Source of the DNA: Aurantimonas sp. HBX-1
Lineage (GTDB): Bacteria; Pseudomonadota; Alphaproteobacteria; Rhizobiales; Rhizobiaceae
Assembly (NCBI RefSeq): GCF_021391535.1
Contig: NZ_CP090066.1
Span: 2,059,501 to 2,123,500 of the forward strand
DNA: 64,000 nucleotides
Direction of reading: 5' to 3'
Of this stretch, positions 27,501 through 33,490 are shown one piece after another; position 1 is the stretch's first letter; the number at the start of each line of letters is the position of its first letter. The notes beneath the pieces are model-generated. The model had not been told where the DNA came from and made no database searches. It saw only the letters and a list, made by a program, of their open reading frames with translations. Made by a program: the position numbers and the translations under genes.

Positions 27501-28684
27501 AGAATCATCGGAATGTTGAGGACATCGCCGTCCGTCAGTTCGATGCCCAGCATCGTGGCAGCCTGCGCCTTGACGTCGGCCCAGGTGGCCAATCCCCCAT
27601 CGGTGCCGGTCAGCAGGCGCCCGGTCGCAACCGGTCCTCCGTCCGTCATGCGGTACTCGCGCAGGAAGACCTGATGCGAAGCGTGCGAGGTGTAGGTCTG
27701 GTTCTGGTCGACGAAGGGCGTCGTCGTGTTCGTCTGAGACCCGTCTTCCGTCGGCGTCGCTCGGGTCAGGGTCATGAAGCGGAGTTGCGGCGGCACCTCG
27801 TCGCCATTGTTCGCAATGCCGTCAGGCCCGTGGGTAACCAGCGGATCGTCGGGCGCGAGCGGCACGAACACCGTCCCGACACCGTCGCCGCCCTTGGAAA
27901 TGAGGTCCAGGCCGTGGTCGAAGAACTGGCCGAAGAAGGTCATCCAGGCGTTGAACGGCGCCGACAGGCCCTCGTCCGGCGCGACATTCGGGATGTCGAT
28001 CGAACCATTACTGACGGTGACGCCCTTGGCCTCCAGGACGGCGTCGAGCGCCGCTTCCAGCGCGGGGATATTCGCGACGTCATTGGTATCGCGCGCCTGC
28101 TTCAGCGCCTCGAAGGCGTCGCTGATCTCACCCTGGTCGCCGAGCACGTCTTCCGAGCCGGCGAAGGTCAGGGCGGCGATGATCGCGGCCGGATTGTTCA
28201 GGCTCATGTCGACGATGAGATTGGAGATCGTGCGCGGCGCGGTGTCGACGATGTTGCCAGGATCCGCATAGTCGCCACCGACGACGGCTCCACCCGGTCC
28301 CGGTCCGTCAAGATCAGCCGAGCCGATGCCGGTCGTATACTTAGGATCCAGCAGGCGCGGCATCGACTGGTCGGCGGCACCCCAGGTCTCGCGGCCCGGA
28401 ACGATGTTGTTGTACGTCCCGTCGACGGTGCGCAGGCCGAAGGGCACATGGGGATCGGGAATGGCCAGCGGCTGGTTGGGGTCCCGGGGAACCAATCCAT
28501 TCACGCCGTCGAGAACGTAGTAGGTCAGGCCCTGGCCATTGAGCGCCTCGGGATCGGCAACAACCTGCCCATTCGGGTCGAGCAGGATGCTGGTGAGCGG
28601 GATGCCGGCAGCATGCGCCTCAGCAATTTTGATCTGCTGAAGAACGAACGACAGGTCGGCTTGGTTGATCTTGAACGCGGCCAT
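21557..28684 (-). CDS. Giant RTX animal-type heme peroxidase, MopA-like
   Basis: A 2375-residue protein without a signal peptide. The animal-type peroxidase domain covers roughly residues 220-1050: distal His257 in GQFFDHGLD, catalytic Arg665 in GDGRGNEN followed by HHIFHSEHNR, and proximal His805 in YRFGHSML. Asp256 and Glu668 match the two heme-ester residues of mammalian peroxidases. RTX nonapeptide blocks follow near 1160-1300, 1458-1485, 1728-1780, 1845-1900 and 2098-2200. An Ig-like region lies near 1630-1725, and a serralysin-type export end (DTFVFRTAADAHGDRIEGF) closes it. This layout is that of MopA, the Mn(II)-oxidising peroxidase of Aurantimonas manganoxydans. A GGGAGTAGGG site precedes the ATG. 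Mn(II) oxidation is inferred. Confidence 0.9.
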   Translation of the reverse strand: MAAFKINQADLSFVLQQIKIAEAHAAGIPLTSILLDPNGQVVADPEALNGQGLTYYVLDGVNGLVPRDPNQPLAIPDPHVPFGLRTVDGTYNNIVPGRETWGAADQSMPRLLDPKYTTGIGSADLDGPGPGGAVVGGDYADPGNIVDTAPRTISNLIVDMSLNNPAAIIAALTFAGSEDVLGDQGEISDAFEALKQARDTNDVANIPALEAALDAVLEAKGVTVSNGSIDIPNVAPDEGLSAPFNAWMTFFGQFFDHGLDLISKGGDGVGTVFVPLAPDDPLVTHGPDGIANNGDEVPPQLRFMTLTRATPTEDGSQTNTTTPFVDQNQTYTSHASHQVFLREYRMTDGGPVATGRLLTGTDGGLATWADVKAQAATMLGIELTDGDVLNIPMILTDPYGEFIRGGNGLPQLVRLNSDGSLNTLIEGVLGAPVNTFTALAARIGHAFLDDIAHNANPLNSQTGQLKVADADNALGTAPLFSDDFQSVDLTTNAPGVNEDALRGNWTLQSPDGWNIAGFGGTFDPTTFAIGETGHGGGNVVFLDNGATLSRDTGISLQTGRSYTLTFNVGERLDVDAFGGGTARLVTDGGIVLSTIALPVPANGTWAPVTLSSGAIPPEAGGQQLRIEIVHGGSGQVLIDDVNLTSNVAQYDNELLDRHYITGDGRGNENIGLTAVHHIFHSEHNRQVDAQKLTILQSGNLAFVNEWLSVDIDAATLTAFNDGYDAAPNKGDYLTGNALFNDGNWDGERLFQAARFATEMQYQHLVFEEFARKVQPNIDVFVFNSITDVDPSIFSEFANTVYRFGHSMLTENMPRIDADGNPMDAGLGLVEAFLNPVLFDQTGTGASISHDEAAAAIVRGMTIERGNEIDEFVVDALRNNLLGLPLDLAAINIARGRDTGMPSLNDARGQLYAASGSSFLKPYDHWADFAANLKNPASIVNFIAAYGTHGSITGETTLEAKRAAAMELVFGVDQNGDNSVPADRMAFLTGTGDWAGDETGLNLVDLWIGGLAEKKMPFGGFLGSTFNAVFELQLENLQDGDRFYYLTRTQGQNMLNALEQNSFAKMIMANTALADAGPDGIRGTPDDIVLRHIGVDAFATYDYVLEVDVANQADYDPDNLSATGKDPTGNDPFLEAIGLGKVVRVDPTGEVTENYLRVFGGEHTVIGGTDGNDTIVADFGDDGIWGDAGNDRIESGAGVDLVNGGAGDDIITDSGDTGDFLKGDEGDDVIANSNGLDILMGGTGKDAFFVGVDATEVFAGEGDDFILGGDDADFLLGNEGDDWMEAGGGFDTTAGDNSELFFNSAIKGHDVMFAGSDEHDFDAESGDDIMVQGESVIRNEGMFGFDWSIYKDVPFGADADLRVPIFTTEQADILRNRFDKVEALSGWDYDDILRGDDRVRNTDGATTVGTAEGVFFQDELTQAGVDRIEGLRALLGNLIDAPNGATAEERELEIAFDGGNILLGGGGDDLLQGNGGNDFLDGDAWLNVRIRITDAGQDNEIATVDSLKHVFAPGEGPAAWDGKSLFELMISRTIVPSQLHIVREILEDDGIGDTNIAVFNDVIGNYTITSNGDGTVTVEHNVVTVGGVDPLTGRNLVSDGIDTLRNIEIIRFADEDFIVSQPATGTPLLSDFSPTQGETLTVDTSAVGDPNGTSSSTFAIRWQQLDGGVWSDIPGATGASFTPGPGQVNLLLRAAVSFVDDAGNAEEVFSDPTQSVGLRFVGVGASADVVGGTAGADFMDGAGGADIFSGLGGDDILLGGGANDTLNGGDGNDTLNGGVGNNDLAVFAGPVSNYGFALNGTGGTVVTDSVGTGGSDTLTDVERMSFDGQIFAFTNGTDNSDTLTSAGGSQILLGHGGDDMLDGGGGSDIIDGGDGNDTITQAGGAAGRDLVRGGAGIDTYVVNGNNTAETYRIYARDEALQAGIVLSDDTEIAVTRNGTVTGSLIAELSGIEEIVINTGAGADTVIPIGDFLPTSLSFNTITINGEAGDDTVDITSLGSEHRILFRSNGGNDTIIGNLRSQDVIELAPGDDISSYSLIDNGDGTRSFTNQTNSITFSGTVPPQFTSTTGNGDDEAEQSPPPALPVVAGLTLTGTAASDVMMGSAEADVFGGGDGDDIMLGGDGGDTLMGGSGADLVKGDEGRDMIFGGADDDVLLGGGEDDMLFGEAGDDRMFGDDGADMLEAGAGSDTAYGGAGDDRFVATKGDGDDIYWGESGQDTLDYAAITSSLTVDLGNGTKQHGSVFSSQSGQDAVFGFENVIGGAASDKILASMAANVMDGGGGDDTFVFRTAADAHGDRIEGFHHGDKIDLSGIGGPAGFTLTTTALTGAGQVLVTHVTGDDGEALTRIEGKVSGGGDFTLDVAGHHDLTQSDFNGVA

Positions 28685-28805
28685 TTTCCCTACTCCCGTT
28701 GACGCGGCTGCTGCGCGCGCTGATCAGAAAAAATATTAACGACTCACTTGCGAGCATGTCTGTTATGCTCTCGCGGCGAGCGATCTATTGGCGCGCGAAC
28801 GGTTC
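28685..28805. promoter_or_regulatory. Divergent peroxidase / sensor-kinase promoter with operator-like dyad
   Basis: The gap between the two divergent genes carries a dyad GAGCAT-(7)-ATGCTC at 28752-28770 and an AT-rich run (AAAAAATATTAA) at 28729-28740 that could be the -10 region for the peroxidase. The dyad has the size and spacing of an operator for a dimeric regulator such as a NarL/LuxR-type protein. Confidence 0.45.
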
Positions 28806-30299
28806 ATGTCGCAGCGACGATCTGGCATGAATATTTACCGGATGTTCAGCATGGTGTTAGGTCGCAAGGTCCGAGACACTTTGGATACTTTGGTCCGAGA
28901 TGGTCGGACGACCAAAGGCAGGCGGATCGTTGGACCTTGGTCGAACCAGCCTTGGTTCGTACGCCTGGTGACGCCATGGCGTCGTCTTGGGCTCGCGAGG
29001 CAGTTTCTCTTTGTCGCCTCGCTCTTGCTCGCCCTCTTCCTGGCGATCGGCGGATTTCTGCAATCTCGGCTGGTAACGGAACACTTGGTGGACAGCAGTA
29101 CGCGGGTAGCGTCCGTCTACATGGAAGGGATCATCTCCCCGCATGTGCAATCACTGAAATGGTCGCAGCGTCTTCTGCCCGAGGAGCAGTTCCAGCTCGA
29201 ATCGTCCATCGCGGAACCGGGGCTTGGCACGCAGATCGAGCAGATCAAGATCTGGCTGCCGGATGGGACGGTGGCTTATGCAACCGACCAGAGCCTGATC
29301 GGGCAGAAATTCGCATCGGAAAGCGTCCGCCGGGCCGCGAACGGCGAGACCGTCAGGAATTTCGGCGAGAACACGGAGCATTCGACCGAGGGTGACCACC
29401 ACGCCGGTGTCCTTGAGATTTATATCCCCATAAGGGATGCCGAGGGCCAAGTGATCGCGATCGGTGAATTTTATCAGAACCTTGCATCGATCTCGGATTC
29501 ACTGTTCACGGTCATCGCAGGCAGCTGGGCGATCCGTGTCCTTCTGAGCATCGCGGCGATCACCCCGTTGTTCATCATCGTTTTGAAAGCCGACAGGCGT
29601 ATGTCGGGGCAACGCCGGGCGTTGCGCATCCATCACCGGCGAAGCGTCAACCTGTCCCGTCAGAACCTGGCACTGAGCATCGAGGCCGATAGGTTACGCC
29701 GTCGAGCGGCTCAAGCGAACGAAGAACTTCTCAGCCGGGTGGGTGCCGATCTGCACGACGGGCCCGTGCAACTTCTGACCCTGGCAGCGCTCAACTCTGA
29801 GGATCCGCCGACGGCGATGCGGTTGATGCGCGAAGCGATCGGAGAGCTCCGATGCATCGCCAGCGGCCTCGTACTGCCGGAACTGCGGGACCTGAGCGCC
29901 GCCGATGCGCTGCGACTGGCGGTTGCCCGCCATGAACGCAATACCGGGACGCAGGTCGCCATGGAGATCGAAGAACTGCCGGTTGGTATCTCGCACGAAC
30001 TGAAGGCCTGCATGTACCGGGTGGTTCAGGAAGCCTTGCGAAACATCGTCCGGCACGCTGGCGGCCAAGGCCAAGAGGTCAAGGCCGGCATCGAGGAAGG
30101 AAAGGTGGTGATCCGGATAAACGACGCGGGTCACGTGACGCCAAGCACGCCCACAGATGAGCCTGGCCCACGGATCGGGCTACTGGGCGTCAAAAACCGG
30201 GTGGCCTCCTTCAACGGAACATTGCAATTCCGAACCGTGCCCGGCATCGGTACGTCGCTCGTCGCACAGTTTCCGCCGGACATCGAACAGCCGGACTGA
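28806..30299 (+). CDS. Membrane sensor histidine kinase, NarL/DegS-type (HisKA_3)
   Basis: About 497 residues from the ATG at 28806; ATGs at 28827 and 28848 and a TTG at 28788 are alternatives, and no ribosome-binding site decides. A membrane helix near residues 60-80 (FVASLLLALFLAIGGFL) and a second near 240-260 (VLLSIAAITPLFIIVL) enclose a sensor domain of about 160 residues. The phosphorylated His lies in ADLHDGPVQLL, followed by an ATPase domain with YRVVQEALRNIVRHAG and GLLGVKNRV. The G1 box is weak (INDAGHV). It diverges from the peroxidase gene and faces the response regulator, its likely partner. The signal is unknown. Confidence 0.88.
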   Translation: MSQRRSGMNIYRMFSMVLGRKVRDTLDTLVRDGRTTKGRRIVGPWSNQPWFVRLVTPWRRLGLARQFLFVASLLLALFLAIGGFLQSRLVTEHLVDSSTRVASVYMEGIISPHVQSLKWSQRLLPEEQFQLESSIAEPGLGTQIEQIKIWLPDGTVAYATDQSLIGQKFASESVRRAANGETVRNFGENTEHSTEGDHHAGVLEIYIPIRDAEGQVIAIGEFYQNLASISDSLFTVIAGSWAIRVLLSIAAITPLFIIVLKADRRMSGQRRALRIHHRRSVNLSRQNLALSIEADRLRRRAAQANEELLSRVGADLHDGPVQLLTLAALNSEDPPTAMRLMREAIGELRCIASGLVLPELRDLSAADALRLAVARHERNTGTQVAMEIEELPVGISHELKACMYRVVQEALRNIVRHAGGQGQEVKAGIEEGKVVIRINDAGHVTPSTPTDEPGPRIGLLGVKNRVASFNGTLQFRTVPGIGTSLVAQFPPDIEQPD

Positions 30300-30311
30300 G
30301 TGTTGTCCGGC
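30290..30311 (+). terminator. Hairpin at the end of the sensor kinase gene
   Basis: GCCGGAC-(8)-GTCCGGC forms a seven-base-pair stem whose loop contains the kinase stop codon. No T-run follows, so it is a weak or factor-assisted terminator at best. It lies between two convergent genes. Confidence 0.35.
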
Positions 30312-30345
30312 GGACTGCGCCTGGCAACTGCGACCGACGGGCCGG

Positions 30346-31020
30346 TCAGTTCAACGTACCGTCCGGGCTTCGCCAATCGCGGCTACCGCCGACATTGGAA
30401 AGCTTCTGCGCCGCCAGCACGACCTCCAGACGATTGCGCGCATCGAGCTTTTGCATCAGCAATGTCATGTAATGCTTGACGGTCTTCTCACTGATGCTCA
30501 ACCGCGCACCTATGGCCTTGTTCGTGCAGCCCTTCAACAAGAGCTTGACGATCTGCTCTTCCCGAACGCTCAGGTTAGGGTTGCTGGCGTCGCGCATAGA
30601 CGGGAGGCGAAGGGCCGCAATCACCTTGCTGGCAAGGCTGGGTGTGACGAATGTCTCGCCACCAATCACGCTATTAATGGCTGCCGTTAATTCCCCGGCA
30701 GTACTGCCTTTCAGCACGTAACCATTGGCGCCAGCTTCCAGCGCATTGATGGCATGGTCGATTCGGTCGGATGCGGTGAACGCCATGATGATGATCGACG
30801 GTGACTTCGTCCGTATCCGAGCGATAGCGTCCAGCGCGTTTCCCGGCATCTGCAAATCGATCAGCAGGACGTCGGGCTGCTTTTCAGTGGCAATCGCTAT
30901 GGCGTCTGCTGCAGACGCACCGCTGCCGACAACTGCGAAATCTTCGTACTTTGAGAACAGACCGACCAACCCCTCACGAAGGATTGGATGATCATCGATG
31001 AATGCGATCGAGGTAGGCAC
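30346..31020 (-). CDS. LuxR/NarL-family response regulator
   Basis: A 224-residue regulator. The receiver domain has the acidic pair IDDHP, the phosphorylated Asp in VLLIDLQMPG, and the conserved Thr and Lys (AFTAS, GYVLKGS). The C-terminal helix-turn-helix is LSVREEQIVKLLLKGCTNKAIGARL followed by SEKTVKHYM. The frame extends to 31101, but GTG at 31020 has AGGAG eight bases upstream and gives a clean VPTSIAFIDDHP start. It converges with the sensor kinase, 46 bases apart, and probably acts on the promoter shared by the kinase and the peroxidase (inference). Confidence 0.9.
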   Translation of the reverse strand: MPTSIAFIDDHPILREGLVGLFSKYEDFAVVGSGASAADAIAIATEKQPDVLLIDLQMPGNALDAIARIRTKSPSIIIMAFTASDRIDHAINALEAGANGYVLKGSTAGELTAAINSVIGGETFVTPSLASKVIAALRLPSMRDASNPNLSVREEQIVKLLLKGCTNKAIGARLSISEKTVKHYMTLLMQKLDARNRLEVVLAAQKLSNVGGSRDWRSPDGTLN

Positions 31021-32095
31021 TGCAAATGCTCCTGTCACATTATGGCCGCAATTAACTGGTCGCACGAAATTATCGCTATGTAAAGTTTGTGCAGCACGCA
31101 AAATTCGAAGTGATTCCAGAGTTGCAATTTTGCCTTCTCAAGAGACCATGATAATAATAGAGGCTTACCATGGCACGCACCTCCAGGTAGCATAAGTACA
31201 ACCATCGATTGCGTCGATCCAGCGGGGATAGTTGCTGGCCTTTTTCCGGAATTATTATCAGATGACTGGAAATATTGGTAGCGAAAAGGTCGCTTATCTG
31301 ATTGGTGACCGATATATCTTCGCAGGGTGTACAGCGAGGGTGACTGCATGCAAGACTTTAACAGGACGAAGAACGAGGTGATCGATACTCATCTTCAAGT
31401 GCCGTGTCCGAGCCGCGGGGTCGCATCGCCCGAAGACCGGTGCGCAACCAATCGGTGAAATCGCGGAAATGAGTGCGCCTATAAGGCGGCAGTGGCTCAG
31501 TTGATTGAGAAGCGGTCCCTGTGGCTGTCCGATGACCGCGACAGATCGCAATTGCATTCGCGCAACGCGCTACGCGCTACGAAGACAACCGCTGACCACT
31601 GCAGGCCGAAACGGTGTCGACAGACCGTCGGTCCGAATAATCGTCCCAGACTAGGGCTTCTGCTACCTTGCAAGCGTTTAACATATCGCATAACGTGGCA
31701 TAATAGTACGCGGCAAGTCATTGATCCTCTTGATTAAGAGGAAGCGGGTCAGCCTCCCCTTGGGCGTACCATTGCCCTCCCGGCGGCAGCCCTTCCGAAC
31801 CCTCGCCCAGCAACCGACCTTTCCGTCAGGCGCATCGCTTCGCCGACGCGGTAGCCGCGGACGGTCCCCGTGAGAAACGGCTAGCCGATGCTGCGTTAAT
31901 GCGGCGTGCGCGCATCCGCTCCTGCACCTGGCCGGCAATCCCTCCTCCGTCGATCGACCGTCCGGCCCCCGGAGAACGGCAACGCATGCCGACGGAGCAA
32001 GCGGGCGTCCGGCGAATATTCTGGTGTCATTGGGCTCCGCCTCGACGACGAGCCTTGCAGGCCGCCGTCCGAACCAGTAGGAACGGCGCCGTTGG
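31021..32095. other. Gene-poor stretch before tRNA-Cys
   Basis: About 1.07 kb with no convincing gene. It is lower in GC than its flanks by eye in 31040-31270. A small perfect hairpin TCCTCTT-GATT-AAGAGGA lies at 31725-31742. The short open frames on both strands have no ribosome-binding site, conserved motif or codon bias that I can see. The right end is the promoter region of the tRNA. Confidence 0.5.
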
Positions 32096-32169
32096 GGCCT
32101 CGTGGCGGAGTGGTTACGCAGAGGACTGCAAATCCTTGCACGGGGGTTCGATTCCCTCCGAGGCCTCCA
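32096..32169 (+). tRNA. tRNA-Cys (GCA)
   Basis: A 74-base tRNA with CCA encoded. Acceptor arms GGCCTCG and CGAGGCC pair fully. The anticodon stem AGGA/TCCT holds the loop CTGCAAA with anticodon GCA. The T arm has GGTTCGATTCC. No gene lies within 186 bases downstream. Confidence 0.96.
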
Positions 32170-32356
32170 CTGCCACACCTGGACAATTGGTATCGCCGGC
32201 CATTTTCAGGCCCGGAACTGAACCGGCTGCCACACCGCCCAGAAGGCGTGGCAATCCATTCCCGATCCGCCCTCCCATGTCCTGACTGACGAAAGCCTGT
32301 CGCAGCCGTGGCCGGAGGTGGTAATTCGTGGTGCAGGTCGCCCCAAGGAATCGCCA

Positions 32357-32611
32357 ATGCCCGCCGGCAAGCTCTATGTCGTCCAGCAGTTCGTGAAGCA
32401 GGGCCGTCGGCTGATGAACGGGCAGACCATGCAGTTCAAGACTGCGGCCGAGGCCACGCTGCGGGCTGACCGTGACGGCGCCAGGCTGGGCAATGTGGTC
32501 GGCGTCGTGGCGGTGGAGCAGACAGTCGACCTCGATACCGGAGAAGTCCTGGAAGAGCCGATCGTGCTCGTGCGACACGGCGAGGTGCCGGCGGAGGTCG
32601 CGGGAGAATGA
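32357..32611 (+). CDS. Small conserved-looking hypothetical protein
   Basis: An 84-residue protein starting at the ATG at 32357, with AAGGA eight bases upstream; the frame also extends back to 32318. The sequence (MPAGKLYVVQQFVKQGRRL, then MQFKTAAEATLRADRDGAR and VVAVEQTVDLDTGEVLEEP) has no membrane segment or cysteines. It resembles a compact cytoplasmic beta-alpha protein. I do not recognise a family. The codon use matches the genome. Confidence 0.65.
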   Translation: MPAGKLYVVQQFVKQGRRLMNGQTMQFKTAAEATLRADRDGARLGNVVGVVAVEQTVDLDTGEVLEEPIVLVRHGEVPAEVAGE

Positions 32612-33490
32612 TCTGTCACCGGAGCCTCCCCCTTCTCTCGGCTAGCTGCATGGCGATCAGGTTCGCGTGCGACTGAGCCGCGCCGGCTCTGTTGCTGGCG
32701 TCCTCCTAAGCCTTTGCGACTTCATCGAGCGCCTCTTTCTTCACGGTATTTACCGTGCCTGCGATGCGCCAGTCGGAGACAGCGGTGGAAGACGCTCCCT
32801 GCACGACGTCATCTCTCGGCAGCAGGTAGCCTCGCTCCCGGCAGCATCGCGCTAGGATTCGTCGGTGCAGGCGCGAGACGTTCACCGAACGGCTGCTCGG
32901 CTATCACGAAGCGCGGTTCCACAGCCGCCGCGATCGCCTCAGCCATCTCTGCCTGAGCTAAGCCGTAGTCCTGCCAAGACACGCGCGGCCGCTTCTGGCG
33001 CAGCGTTGCCGCGTCTCTGGTGGCACCGCGGCGATGGCGAGCTTGATGATTGTTCGGAGCTGGCGAGCGATGTGCAACATGGAATCCTCGTCAAGATCGG
33101 GGTCGAAGGTCTGCCGCACGACGGCACTTCTTCCTGTCCTGCGGCCCGTTTCTGTCCTGCGGCCCGCGTCAAGGCGAGATGAACTGCACCGTTGGCGCCG
33201 ACCACGGCTCTCCCATCCCATACACCCCTCCCCTGAGATCGGGCCGATCGAGCGCTCTGCTCCCGCCCGCCGCATTGCAAGCCATTCGTCCGAACAATGG
33301 CGAATGAGAGATCAGGATTCGGCACGACCGGCGATGTGAACTGAACACACCCGGGATTAAAGCGTTTTCGCCGCAACGATGATACTTGCGAGAGATATGC
33401 TCTCTGCACATAACTTTTTGAGGCACTGTACCGAGCAGGTTATTGACGCCTTCAGTTGCGTACAGTGGTGACCATGGGGAGGGTCGGGTT
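32612..33490. other. Intergenic stretch with decayed gene and adhesin promoter
   Basis: About 0.88 kb with no intact gene. It holds a CACGGTA-TT-TACCGTG dyad at 32742-32757, a frameshifted coding remnant on the minus strand (32809-33130), and two 15-base copies of CTGTCCTGCGGCCCG 18 bases apart (33134-33148, 33152-33166). The right end, from about 33330, is more AT-rich and should carry the adhesin promoter. Confidence 0.45.
32809..33130 (-). pseudogene. Possible frameshifted remnant of a small gene
   Basis: On the minus strand, one frame gives protein-like RQTFDPDLDEDSMLHIARQL and following residues, and stops at 32958. Another frame, overlapping its end, carries on with WQDYGLAQAEMAEAIAAAVE and stops at 32809. 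The two halves together read like one helical protein of about 100 residues broken by a frameshift near 33010. It is not a family I recognise; a chance pair of open frames in GC-rich DNA remains possible. Confidence 0.3.

Noticed and set aside
24068..28702. 1544-codon plus-strand open frame opposite the peroxidase gene
   Set aside because: It is antisense to conserved peroxidase and RTX motifs, has no domain of its own and starts at no ribosome-binding site.
31725..31742. Perfect seven-base-pair hairpin as a terminator
   Set aside because: No gene ends nearby on either strand and no T-run follows.
31294..32178. Short frames in the gene-poor stretch before tRNA-Cys, such as those at 31294-31557 and 31678-32178
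   Set aside because: No ribosome-binding site, no motif, and the second overlaps the tRNA gene.
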